This document shows positions 8,522 to 16,171 of a stretch of DNA of 64,000 bases, piece after piece. The translations under genes and the position numbers were made by a program. The DNA is taken from contig NZ_KB911581.1 in NCBI RefSeq assembly GCF_000383595.1, positions 4,186,496-4,250,495 of the forward strand. The letters run 5' to 3'. Every line of letters starts with the position of its first letter. Positions within the stretch are counted from its first letter, which is position 1. The notes below the pieces were generated by a model that had not been told where the DNA came from, ran no database searches, and was given only the letters and a program-made list of their open reading frames with translations. Source of the stretch: Streptomyces bottropensis ATCC 25435. GTDB taxonomy: Bacteria; Actinomycetota; Actinomycetes; Streptomycetales; Streptomycetaceae.

Positions 8522-10216
8522 TCAGATCCACGTGGGGAGCCACATACGGGTCTGCCAGTCGGGATAAGGGATCGTGCTTCCCGTGTAGATCGGGAAGAAG
8601 TAGATGAAGTTCCAGACGATCAGCAGGACCAGCGTGCCCGCCGCCACCGCGCCCCGGTGGCGGCGGTCGGCGCCGGCGCCCGGCGGGCCCAGCATTGCGC
8701 CCAGCGTCATCGCCACCGCCAGACACAGATAGGGCACGAACACCACCGCGTAGAACGAGAAGGTCGTGCGGTCCTGGTACAGGAACCACGGCAGATAGCC
8801 CGCGCCCACGGCACACAGGACGGCGCCCGCGCGCCAGTCGCGGCGCAGGGCCCACCGGAAGAGCAGGTACACCAGCGCGCAGACCGCCGACCACCACAGC
8901 ATCGGCGTGCCCAGGGCGACGACGGCCTGGGAGCAGCCGGTGAGCGCGTGGCAGCCCGCCTCCCCGGGTTCGGGGGACTGGTAGGAGAACAGCACGGGCC
9001 GGCCGAGGACCAGCCAACTCCACGGATTGGACTCGTACTTGTGGAACGCGTCCAGATCCACGTTGAACCGGTACACAGCCGACTCGTAGTGCCACAGGCT
9101 GCGCAGCGGCGCCGGTATCCACGACCAGACGCCGCCGCGGCCGTCCGCCCAGTGCCGCCCGTACCCGCCGTCGGACAGGAACCAGCCGGTCCACGTCGCC
9201 ACATAGGTGACCACGGCGACCGGGGCGAGGGACAGCACCGACCGGCCGAGATCCCTGCGCAGCACCGCCCGGTAGGGGTGGCGGGCCCCCGCGATCCGGC
9301 GGGCGCCGACGTCCCAGAGCAGGGTCAGGACCATGAAGAAGGCCAGGAAGTACAGGCCGTTCCACTTGGTGGAGGCGGCCAGCCCCAGGCACAGACCGGC
9401 CGCGAGCCGCCACGGACGCCGTCCCGTCCCGGCGCGGTCGCCGGTGTCCGCGTCCGGGCCGGCGTGCCCGCCCTCGTCGAGCGGCAGCGCCGCGGCGAGC
9501 CGGGCGCGGGCGCGGTCCCGGTCGATCAGCAGGCATCCGAAGGCCGCCAGGACGAAGAACATGACGACCAGGTCCAGCAGGGCGGTACGGCTCATCACGA
9601 AGTGCAGACCGTCCACTGCCATCAGCGCGCCGGCCAGACAGCCCAGGAACGTCGAGCGGAACAGGCGGCGTCCGATCCGGCACAGCATCAGGACCGACAG
9701 CGTGCCGAGGACGGCCGTCATGAAACGCCAGCCGAACGGGTCGAGACCGAACATCCACTCGCCGACCGCGATGACCCACTTGCCCGTCGGCGGATGCGCG
9801 ACGAAGCTCCCCGTGTCCGAGAGCGTGATCACCTGGGGGTCGGCCAGGATCTGCGGGTCGGCGACCTTGCGGTCCGGCCACGTGCCCTCATGGCCCAGCC
9901 GCAGCAGGGACCAGGCGTCCTTGGCGTAGTAGGTCTCGTCGAAGGCGAGTTCGTGCGGCCGGTCGAGGCGCCAGAAGCGCGTCGCTCCGGCCAGCAGGGC
10001 GACGAACAGCGGCCCCAGCCACTCCATCGCCTTCGCGACGCGGTGCGCCTGGGCCGGGCCGAGCCCCACTCGCTCCCAGGGCCCGCCGGCCGGTTCCGGG
10101 AAGGGCGGGACCAGGCGGTCACGGGTGTCGCTCCGGGGGCGTCCGGCGTACCCGAACCGGCGCAGACGGTCGTTCCGGCCGAGGGGCGCCGTCGTCGAAC
10201 GGGTGCCGTGCAGCAT
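8522..10216 (-). CDS. Dolichyl-phosphate-mannose-type protein O-mannosyltransferase (PMT, GT39)
   Basis: About 564 residues. The N-terminal cytoplasmic part precedes the first membrane helix WLGPLFVALLAGATRFWRLD. The catalytic loop follows with FDETYYAKDAWSLLRLG, in which the D-E pair is the hallmark of PMT enzymes. HPPTGKW and a luminal loop with DPFGWRF are also present, then about ten further hydrophobic helices and a C-terminal YFFPIYTG segment. Actinobacterial Pmt transfers mannose from polyprenyl-phosphate-mannose to Ser/Thr of exported lipoproteins. The start is uncertain: ATG at 10216 is used here; the frame is open to 10336 but neither start has a clear ribosome site. Confidence 0.9.
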   Translation of the reverse strand: MLHGTRSTTAPLGRNDRLRRFGYAGRPRSDTRDRLVPPFPEPAGGPWERVGLGPAQAHRVAKAMEWLGPLFVALLAGATRFWRLDRPHELAFDETYYAKDAWSLLRLGHEGTWPDRKVADPQILADPQVITLSDTGSFVAHPPTGKWVIAVGEWMFGLDPFGWRFMTAVLGTLSVLMLCRIGRRLFRSTFLGCLAGALMAVDGLHFVMSRTALLDLVVMFFVLAAFGCLLIDRDRARARLAAALPLDEGGHAGPDADTGDRAGTGRRPWRLAAGLCLGLAASTKWNGLYFLAFFMVLTLLWDVGARRIAGARHPYRAVLRRDLGRSVLSLAPVAVVTYVATWTGWFLSDGGYGRHWADGRGGVWSWIPAPLRSLWHYESAVYRFNVDLDAFHKYESNPWSWLVLGRPVLFSYQSPEPGEAGCHALTGCSQAVVALGTPMLWWSAVCALVYLLFRWALRRDWRAGAVLCAVGAGYLPWFLYQDRTTFSFYAVVFVPYLCLAVAMTLGAMLGPPGAGADRRHRGAVAAGTLVLLIVWNFIYFFPIYTGSTIPYPDWQTRMWLPTWI

Positions 10217-10570
10217 CGCGGTGAGGAAGCCCTTCCAGAGTGCGGGCGAAGCCGTGCCGGTGGTCGTCCGGCCGAGGCCCAGGGTGCGCCCGGAGGCTAG
10301 CAGGACCGGTCCGGGGATGATCCGGCGGCCGTTCACAGGACCGCTCGCGGGTGCCTGCTCCGGACCCGTCGCCGGCGCCCGGGGGGTGCCGAAGGCGGCC
10401 CGACGGCCCCGCGGCCCACGTCCGCCTTTCGTACCCCGCGATCATCCTCGGCTCGCCACCGCGTGGCTGGGCCGTTCGCGGGTACTCGGCGCCGGACCGA
10501 AAGACCGACCGGGCCGACGGGTACGCATGCGGATGCGGATGCGCCGTACTCAGGACAGGAGCGACAGGAC
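10217..10570. other. Divergent intergenic region without a gene
   Basis: About 350 bp between the mannosyltransferase and hemerythrin genes. No frame has convincing codon bias. It contains a short ATGCGG tandem near 10527-10540 and is expected to carry the promoters of both flanking genes. I see no clear promoter elements. Confidence 0.5.
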
Positions 10571-11134
10571 ATGGGACACGGTGGAGACGTCATCGCCGAA
10601 CTGACCACGGACCACGGGGAAGTGGAGGAGATGTTCGGCGAGATCGAGGCACTGCCGTCCGGGGACCCCCGGCGCAAGGAGTACGCGGACAAGGTCACCA
10701 TCGAACTGGTGCGTCACTCGGTCGCCGAGGAGGCCTACCTCTACCCAGCCGTCCGGGAACACGTCCCGGACGGCGACACGATCGCCGACCGGGAACTGGA
10801 GGAGCACGCCGAGGCCGAGCGCACCATGAAGGCCCTGGAGGGGTGCGAGGCCGACGACGCGGACTTCGACCTGCTGATCACCCAGCTGATGACCGAGATC
10901 AGGTCGCACATCCAGGACGAGGAGAACAACCTCTTCCCCCGGCTGCGCGCGTCCTGCTCCGAGGAGGCGCTGAACAGCCTCGGCGACAAGGTCCGCAAGG
11001 CCAAGAAGACGGCGCCGACCCGCCCCCACCCGTCGGCCCCCGACACCCCGCCGGCCAACAAGCTGCTCGCCCCCGGCACGGGCCTGGTGGACCGCCTGCG
11101 CGATGCGCTCACCGGCCGCGGCAAGGACGACTGA
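10571..11134 (+). CDS. Hemerythrin HHE domain protein
   Basis: A 187-residue protein. Residues 1-130 form the HHE four-helix bundle with likely metal ligands in LTTDHGEVEEMF, VRHSVAEEAYLYP (H-x3-E), LEEHAEAERTM and IRSHIQDEENNLFP (H-x3-E). This is the usual pattern of a non-heme di-iron site able to bind O2 or NO, or to act as an iron sensor. A Lys/Pro-rich linker and a short helix ending GRGKDD follow. ATG at 10571 has GACAGGA upstream. Such proteins in actinobacteria are linked to oxidative or osmotic stress, though no partner is seen here. Confidence 0.85.
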   Translation: MGHGGDVIAELTTDHGEVEEMFGEIEALPSGDPRRKEYADKVTIELVRHSVAEEAYLYPAVREHVPDGDTIADRELEEHAEAERTMKALEGCEADDADFDLLITQLMTEIRSHIQDEENNLFPRLRASCSEEALNSLGDKVRKAKKTAPTRPHPSAPDTPPANKLLAPGTGLVDRLRDALTGRGKDD

Positions 11135-11182
11135 GGCCGACCGAGGGCCGTACCGCCCGGGGCGGGCGCGTACCGGAACCGC

Positions 11183-11227
11183 GAGGGGCCGGTGGGAACA
11201 GTTCCAGCCGTTTCCCACCGGCCCCTC
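11183..11227. terminator. Strong bidirectional terminator hairpin
   Basis: A perfect 16-bp stem (11183-11198 with 11212-11227) and 13-base loop lie between the 3' ends of the hemerythrin gene and the small minus-strand gene at 11243. Confidence 0.8.
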
Positions 11228-11242
11228 GGTCGTGCCCGCCGG

Positions 11243-11413
11243 TCAGTCGTCACCCCGGACGATGTGTGTGTCCGCCCCGGCCTCCGGCACGCGGGTGCCG
11301 TCCTTGTCGGGGAGGGCGGGAAGACACATCCGCACGCCCTTCCCGCGCCGACGCCGGGCCTTGGCCCAGCCGCTCTCGCGGACGACAAGCTTCTCGACGC
11401 TGTGCGTGCTCAC
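11243..11413 (-). CDS. Small basic protein of 56 residues, unrecognised
   Basis: The frame from GTG (11413) to TGA (11243-11245) has about 90 percent G or C at third codon positions, unlike the other frames here. The protein opens VSTHSVEKLVVRESGWAK, has a basic centre ARRRRGKGVR and an acidic tail ending RGDD. Its stop lies 16 bp from a strong bidirectional terminator whose other side serves the hemerythrin gene, as expected for a real convergent gene. It has one potential GAGG-like ribosome site in AAGATGAGGCGTC. No function recognised. Confidence 0.55.
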   Translation of the reverse strand: MSTHSVEKLVVRESGWAKARRRRGKGVRMCLPALPDKDGTRVPEAGADTHIVRGDD

Positions 11414-11531
11414 GACGCCTCATCTTCTTTCCGAACCCGTGTCGCTGCCTCTCGCTTCTTTGTTCGCGTCCCCGGGTTCCCGGTACCCGGGTGCCCAAAC
11501 GGCGGGGCCGGGCGCGCCGCCCCACGACGCG

Positions 11532-12416
11532 TCAGGGCAGGGGAGTGCCGCCGGTGGCGTTGAGGATCTCCGCCGTGATGAAGCTCGCCCGCTCGGAGGC
11601 GAGGAAGACGTAGGCGGGCGCCATCTCGGCGGGCTGGGCGGGCCGTCCCAGCGGGGCCTGCTTGCCGAACTCCTGGGTGTCGGGGAGCGTCGCCGGGATC
11701 AGTGGCGTCCACACGGGCCCCGGCGCCACCGCGTTCACCCGGACCCCGTCCGCCGCGACCATCTGCGCGAGTCCCTGGGTGAACGTGACGATCGCGCCCT
11801 TGGTCATGGCGTAGTCGAGGAGGTGCGGGCTCGGCTTGTACGCCTGCACGGACGTGGTGTTGATGATCGAGCCGCCCGCCGGGATGTGCGGCAGGGCCGC
11901 CCGGCACAGCCAGAACATGCCGTAGAGGTTCGTCCGTACGACCCGGTCGAACTGCGCCGTCGAGATGGCCCCGATGCCGTCCGGCTGGGACATCTGGTAG
12001 GCGGCGTTGTTGATCAGCACGTCGATCCGGCCGAACTCGGCGACCGCCCGCTCGACCAGGGCGCGGCACTGCTCCTCGTCGCGAATGTCGCAGGGGACGG
12101 CGATCGCCTTCCGTCCGGCGTCCTCGACCAGCCGGGACGTCTCCCGGGCGTCCTCGGCCTCCTCCGGCAGATGGGTGAACAGGACGTCCGCGCCCTCCCG
12201 TGCGTACGCCAGAGCCACCGCGCGGCCGATGCCGGAGTCACCGCCGGTCAGGACCGCCTTGCGGTCCTTGAGCAGCCCGCTGCCTCGGTAGGAGTCCTCC
12301 CCGTGGTCCGGGGGCGGGTCCATGGCGCCGGTCCATCCGGGGTGCCCCTGGTCCTGCTGCGGAAAGTCGGGCCGGGGGTGCCGCTCGACCGGGTTCTGCC
12401 GCTCGTCGTCGCTCAT
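11532..12416 (-). CDS. SDR-family oxidoreductase, stress type (GDSGIGRA subgroup)
   Basis: A 294-residue short-chain dehydrogenase. An N-terminal extension (DERQNPVERHPRPDFPQQDQ, then DSYRGSGLL) precedes the cofactor motif TGGDSGIGRAVAL. NNAAYQMSQ, catalytic Ser in NTTSVQA and the YAMTK pair follow, then PGPVWTPL. This extended subgroup is related to B. subtilis YhdF/YghA-like enzymes seen among general-stress genes; substrates are unclear. ATG at 12416 is preceded by GAAAGG. It closely resembles the frameshifted SDR at 16172-17170, and the two bracket the ANTAR cluster. Confidence 0.85.
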   Translation of the reverse strand: MSDDERQNPVERHPRPDFPQQDQGHPGWTGAMDPPPDHGEDSYRGSGLLKDRKAVLTGGDSGIGRAVALAYAREGADVLFTHLPEEAEDARETSRLVEDAGRKAIAVPCDIRDEEQCRALVERAVAEFGRIDVLINNAAYQMSQPDGIGAISTAQFDRVVRTNLYGMFWLCRAALPHIPAGGSIINTTSVQAYKPSPHLLDYAMTKGAIVTFTQGLAQMVAADGVRVNAVAPGPVWTPLIPATLPDTQEFGKQAPLGRPAQPAEMAPAYVFLASERASFITAEILNATGGTPLP

Positions 12417-12761
12417 CGGGACAGCCTTTCTTCGCGTCGTGGGTGTGTGGGCGCGCGTGTGCGTGGCTCGTGTCGGGGTGCGGGGCGGCGGCCGCGAAGG
12501 TGTCATGGACCCGGCGGGGGCAGCGGCCGGGCCGTGAGGGCCGGGGCGGACGCCCCCGACGTGAACGGGCCTTGGCCGGGGCGGTCTCGGGGCCCTGGCT
12601 CGTGCGACCGGCGCGGACCGATGCGGGCCGGCGCGGGCCGGCCCACGGAGATCTCGCTGATGACCAGTGCCTTCACGGTGTCTCCGGACGTCGGGTGCGC
12701 GCTGTCTGCGCCGTCCGGGTACCCGAAGTCGCCGGGTGCAAGAGAGGGAGACGCGCCCGGG
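12417..12761. other. Intergenic stretch without a gene
   Basis: About 345 bp with no supported frame. It contains several GC-rich inverted repeats (for example around 12625-12645, GGGCCGGCGCGGGCCGGCCC) that could terminate the STAS-ANTAR transcript, and presumably the SDR promoter near 12430-12500. Confidence 0.5.
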
Positions 12762-13535
12762 TCAGTCCGGGGGGAGGGCCCGCTCGGCGCGTTCGGCGGT
12801 GATCTGTGCGACGGCGGCGGACAGCCGTTCCCGTGTGCACGGGGGCACGGGAGCGCCCGTGCAGGAGTCCACGAGTTGCCGGGCGGTCCGGTGCAGCTTG
12901 GTGTTGGTGTTCTGGGAGGTCCGGACCAGGGCGTTCCAGGCCTCCTCGGGGCTCAGGGCGAAGGCGGCCATGAGGATGCCGCGGGCCAGGTCGATGGTGT
13001 CGCGGGTCTCCAGCGCCCGCCGCAACTGCACGACCTCCACCCTGGGGTCCGGCCGTCTCGGCTCGGCCGGGGGTGCCGTGGCCTCCGTACGCAGGCCGTC
13101 GCTCAGGTGATCGAGGTGGTCCACGTGGTCCGGGGTGGCCGGAGGGAGGAACAGGGACAGGGTGTCGGTGAGCGAGAACACCCGCTGGGCCGCCCGGCTG
13201 ATGGTGCGGATGGTGGCGGTCTTCGCGTGGTCCAGGGCCTCCTGGCGGATGCCGAGCAGGGCGTTGAGCCCGGAGAAGTCGCAGAACCCGACCTCGCCGA
13301 GGTCCAGGTCGATGCCTTGGGCGGAACGGGCGAGCGAGTCACGCAGGCCGCGCCGCAGCTGCTCGTCCGTGGCGAGTTCCAGATCACCGCGGATGGTGAC
13401 GACCACCCGGTCGCCGTCCTGGTGGCTGTGCAGGCTGAGTGTCGGAGTCCGCCGCCCGTCGGCGGGTCCGGCCGCCGTCGCGCAGCCGGCGCCACCGGCC
13501 CTTGCGGACCGCACCGGGTGCGCGGGCTCCGACAT
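12762..13535 (-). CDS. STAS-ANTAR fusion regulator
   Basis: A 257-residue protein. Residues about 30-125 form a STAS domain, with the phosphorylatable-type Ser in FCDFSGLNALLGI. Residues about 175-235 form an ANTAR RNA-binding domain (EVVQLRRALETRDTIDLARG, then AWNALVRTSQNTNTKLHRTA). STAS domains bind anti-sigma or stressosome partners; ANTAR domains act as antiterminators by binding paired RNA hexaloops. The fusion would couple a partner-switch signal to transcript elongation. ATG at 13535 has AAGGAGAG upstream. It is divergent from the winged-helix gene at 13662. Confidence 0.85.
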   Translation of the reverse strand: MSEPAHPVRSARAGGAGCATAAGPADGRRTPTLSLHSHQDGDRVVVTIRGDLELATDEQLRRGLRDSLARSAQGIDLDLGEVGFCDFSGLNALLGIRQEALDHAKTATIRTISRAAQRVFSLTDTLSLFLPPATPDHVDHLDHLSDGLRTEATAPPAEPRRPDPRVEVVQLRRALETRDTIDLARGILMAAFALSPEEAWNALVRTSQNTNTKLHRTARQLVDSCTGAPVPPCTRERLSAAVAQITAERAERALPPD

Positions 13536-13661
13536 GCGCTCTCTCCTTCGAGACGCTCCTGCGGGTTCTCCCGCTACCAGAGTCATCCACGCGCGAACAC
13601 ACGTCAAGCAATACAGGAACTTGGATTCAGGTATTCAGAAGCGTGAATGGAAAGGCGTACG
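13536..13661. promoter_or_regulatory. Divergent promoter region, locally AT-rich
   Basis: The 126-bp spacer between the STAS-ANTAR and winged-helix genes contains a locally AT-rich block (about 13605-13645) with two half-site-like copies of ATTCAG (13624 and 13633). It probably holds both promoters; the winged-helix protein may bind here. Elements are not certain. Confidence 0.35.
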
Positions 13662-14021
13662 ATGAGAACCATGGCAGGAGCACCGGAAGCGCACGCGGGA
13701 TGGACGTTCGTCACGAACCACGCGCGGGTGCTGGCCGCCATCGCCGAGGACCAGACCATGCGCGTCCGTGACATCGCCGCGCGGTGCAGGCTCACGGAGC
13801 GCACCGTCCAGAAGATCATCGCCGATCTCGAACGGAGCGGCTTCCTCTCCCACACCCGCGAGGGGCGCGGCAACACCTACCAGATCCAGATGGGCACGGA
13901 GCTGCGCCACCCCGCGGAGGCCGGCCTCACGGTGGCCTCCCTGCTGGCGCTGCTCGCCCGGGTCGACCCGCACCGCGCCGGACCGTTCGGCGGCGGCCGC
14001 CCCGTGGAGGAAGAGGCCTGA
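13662..14021 (+). CDS. Small winged-helix transcriptional regulator
   Basis: About 119 residues. The helix-turn-helix is MRVRDIAARCRLTERTVQKI, followed by ADLERSGFLSHTREGRGNTY as recognition helix and wing. The C-terminal part is short, with no ligand domain. This is a common Streptomyces MarR/ArsR-like stand-alone wHTH. ATG at 13662 has GGAAAGG at good distance; ATG at 13671 is an alternative. It is divergent from the STAS-ANTAR gene and convergent with the broken GAF-ANTAR gene. Confidence 0.75.
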   Translation: MRTMAGAPEAHAGWTFVTNHARVLAAIAEDQTMRVRDIAARCRLTERTVQKIIADLERSGFLSHTREGRGNTYQIQMGTELRHPAEAGLTVASLLALLARVDPHRAGPFGGGRPVEEEA

Positions 14022-14051
14022 GGCCACGGGTCCGTCCGTGCGGCGGAGGCC

Positions 14052-14774
14052 TCAGTGCGGCGTCCTCGCCTCGACGACGGCGGCCGGGTCGAACCGCGCG
14101 TGACCAGGGCATGGACGGTCTCGGTGAGACGGACGCGGCGGAGGGCGGTGGAGGCGCTGAGCATCCGGGCGGCCTCGCCCGCCGGCCGAAACCGGCCGAG
14201 GCGATGACCTCGGCCGCGTACGCGTCCCTGCAGGCGGTCCCGATGCGTCTGCACGACCGTTCCCTGGGGGCCCTCACCCTGCTGCGCCGGCGGGCGGGAC
14301 ACCTGGCCGAGGAGGACGTGCCCCTCGCGCAGGCCCTCGGCGACGCTCGCTCTGATGCACTGGTCGACCGAACCGGCCCGCGGTGACGACGTCATCACGC
14401 GCGTGCAGAGCGTCATCGCCGCGAGGACCAGCGTGCTCGGCGGCCATGTCCGCCACGCTCACCGGCTCCTCGGCTCGGAAGCAGTCCATGCAGGGGCCGG
14501 GCCCGGTCCGCGTCTGCGCGAGTTCGGCGAAGGCGGCGTCCTCGTCGGTCGCGGCCATCGCGCGCAGACTGCCCCGGGCGTCCGCGATCATCACGGCCGC
14601 GGCGTCCGTGTCCAGCAGGTCCCGGCAGGTGAGGACCAGACGGTGGCAGAGCCGCAGCGGGTCGAACTCCGCGGCATAGGTGTCCGACAGCGCGACGAAG
14701 GCCTGCGCCAGTTGCAGCCCGCGGTTCATGCGCGCCTCCCCGGCGCCGTGGTGGTGGCCCGGCCGCTCAGTCAT
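14052..14774 (-). pseudogene. GAF-ANTAR regulator broken by an internal inversion and frameshifts
   Basis: From ATG 14774 (overlapping the stop of the upstream GAF-ANTAR gene) the minus strand encodes a GAF N-terminus: FDPLRLCHRLVLTCRDLLDT, AAVMIADARGSLRAMA, GPCMDCFRAEEPVSVADMAA. After about 14437 the sense stops. The expected rest of the GAF domain (YASLQAVPMRLHDRSLGALT, then EEDVPLAQAL) is on the plus strand at 14197-14343, followed in another plus frame by the linker ATLALMHWSTEPARGDDVI to RVQSVIAARTSV. The ANTAR C-terminus (RPAGEAARMLSAS to RLTETVHALVTR, then FDPAAVVEARTPH in a third frame, TGA 14052) is again on the minus strand. The ANTAR core around EQAKG is missing. So the gene has an inverted middle, losses at both joins and at least two frameshifts. 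Confidence 0.8.
14195..14441 (+). other. Inverted middle segment of the GAF-ANTAR gene
   Basis: This block carries the GAF C-terminal half and the GAF-ANTAR linker in the opposite orientation to the flanking parts of the same gene. The joins lie near GCCGAG (14195-14200) and CTCGGC (14436-14441), an exact 6-bp inverted match. Computing a flip at these sites rejoins both borders in frame, but about ten residues are still missing at each join compared with normal GAF-ANTAR proteins, so simple phase variation is unlikely. Confidence 0.7.
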
Positions 14775-15531
14775 CGCGGAGGTCCATGGTGCGGTCGATG
14801 ATCGCTCGGGCGATCTCGACGGACGTACGGCCTTCGGCGAAGGCCCGCGCCCGCACGCGCAGCAGCGCCTCCTCGGCGCTCACCCCGAGCCACACCATGA
14901 TCATCCCGGTGGCCTGGTGCACCTCCTCCCGGTCCGACTCCGCTCCTGCCAGCCACGTCAGGACTCCTTCGGGGGCAGGAGAAGCATGATCGAGCGCGAT
15001 CACGGTCAGGGTGACGGCCTCGGCGACCAGCAGGGCGGTGCGGACCTCGCCCCGGCTCAGCCGGCCCGGCGTGCCCCGGTACAGGTCGAGGGTGCCGAGG
15101 GCCCTGCCGGCGCCCGTCAGTGGCAGTGAGAAGGCCGCCTCCGCCCCCGACCTGGCCGCCTGGGCGGCGAACAGCGGCCAGCGGCGGGAGTCCGGCATCC
15201 GGGTCAGATCCGTCGCGAACACGGGTGCGCGCAACCGGACCGCCTCCATGCAGGTGCCCTCGCCGAGGGTGTACTGCACCTCCGCCAGCCGGGCGGCGAC
15301 GTCGTCGCTCGCGCACAGCACCACGCCCATCTCCGTACCGTCCCCGAGGACCGACACGGACAGTCCCGAGGCCACCGGGAGCAGCGTGACACAGGCGCGG
15401 CAGAGCGCGGCGGGCACGTCGGACGGAGGCAGCCCGCGCACCGCGGCGATGAGTTCGTGAGCGATGCGGGCGCGTTCGACGTCCGTCTCCTGGCCGGCGT
15501 TTCCGGTGCCCAGCAGTTCGTCGTCGGCCAT
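14767..15531 (-). CDS. GAF-ANTAR transcription antitermination regulator
   Basis: A 254-residue protein. Residues about 20-165 are a GAF sensor domain (SVSVLGDGTEMGVVLCASDD, LGEGTCMEAVR, FSLPLTGAGRALGTLDLYRG). Residues about 190-245 are an ANTAR domain (EEVHQATGMIMVWLGVSAEE, ALLRVRARAFAEGRTSVEIA). The ligand of the GAF domain is unknown. ATG at 15531 has a strong GGAGGTGAGG site. The stop overlaps the start of the broken GAF-ANTAR gene, so the two were translationally coupled before that gene decayed. Confidence 0.85.
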   Translation of the reverse strand: MADDELLGTGNAGQETDVERARIAHELIAAVRGLPPSDVPAALCRACVTLLPVASGLSVSVLGDGTEMGVVLCASDDVAARLAEVQYTLGEGTCMEAVRLRAPVFATDLTRMPDSRRWPLFAAQAARSGAEAAFSLPLTGAGRALGTLDLYRGTPGRLSRGEVRTALLVAEAVTLTVIALDHASPAPEGVLTWLAGAESDREEVHQATGMIMVWLGVSAEEALLRVRARAFAEGRTSVEIARAIIDRTMDLRDD

Positions 15532-15625
15532 GACCCTCACCTCCCTGCGGTCGCCCAGGAACCGGCCCTGCCGACCTTGGCACAGGTCCGGGACGCCGCG
15601 GCGTACGCCCGCGGACCGCCGGTCC

Positions 15626-15651
15626 CGGCGTCCTGGCGGCGCAGGACGCCG
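15626..15651 (-). terminator. Hairpin downstream of the short ANTAR gene
   Basis: Perfect 10-bp stem (CGGCGTCCTG with CAGGACGCCG) and 6-base loop. It lies in the 286-bp stretch between the GAF-ANTAR start and the ANTAR stub; nothing else was seen in that stretch. Confidence 0.5.
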
Positions 15652-15817
15652 TGGTCACCGGGTTTCCGTCGCGCGGCCCGGGAAACGCCTGACCGGGTCG
15701 TTCCACGGCGGGCCCGTGGCGCCGCGCAGGTGTGGGGAGGCGGGGCGGGGGGACTTGGGAGGAAGACCGGATACGGCGACGTTCCCCTGGGGGCCGGTTC
15801 GGTCAGGCTTCTCTGGT

Positions 15818-16039
15818 TCAGACAACGTGCCGGAGGAGCCGTCCCCCTGCCCGGGCCTCGGAGCGTGCCCCGCTCGCGGATGCCCGGGCCACCTCACGGA
15901 GCTTGATGGTGTTCTCCCGGGAGAGGCGGCGCAGGACGTCGAACGCCTCCTCCTCGCTGACCCGGAGGACGCCCATGGCCCCGACGATCGGACGGCGGAC
16001 GGCGGCGGCCCGCTCCCTCTGCGGGCGCTCGATCGTCAC
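15818..16039 (-). CDS. Short ANTAR-domain protein, possibly a truncated remnant
   Basis: From GTG at 16039 the frame gives 73 residues: a basic lead (IERPQRERAAAVRRPIVGAM) and an ANTAR core GVLRVSEEEAFDVLRRLSRE, then NTIKLREVARA. The ANTAR three-helix unit is nearly complete, but there is no sensor domain and the usual QAKG motif reads VGAM. The frame stays open upstream without a clear start or ribosome site, so this may be the tail of a gene that lost its N-terminus rather than a stand-alone ANTAR protein. Confidence 0.45.
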   Translation of the reverse strand: MTIERPQRERAAAVRRPIVGAMGVLRVSEEEAFDVLRRLSRENTIKLREVARASASGARSEARAGGRLLRHVV

Positions 16040-16171
16040 CCAGCCGGGACCACCCTCAGGTCCCGCCTCGCACGCGAGCCGCGCGGAGGGCCGCGGCGGC
16101 GCACTCGACGGGACCCGGGGCGGATGCCTGCCGGCGCCCTCGCGGCGCGGGGCCCACGCCGAGGGCGCCGG

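Noticed and set aside
11103..13646. An 847-codon plus-strand frame
   Set aside because: It runs opposite to the SDR and STAS-ANTAR genes and through the terminator; composition is not coding-like.
14195..14441. Invertible promoter or phase-variation switch
   Set aside because: Only 6-bp inverted matches at the joins, missing residues at both edges, extra frameshifts, and no recombinase gene nearby.
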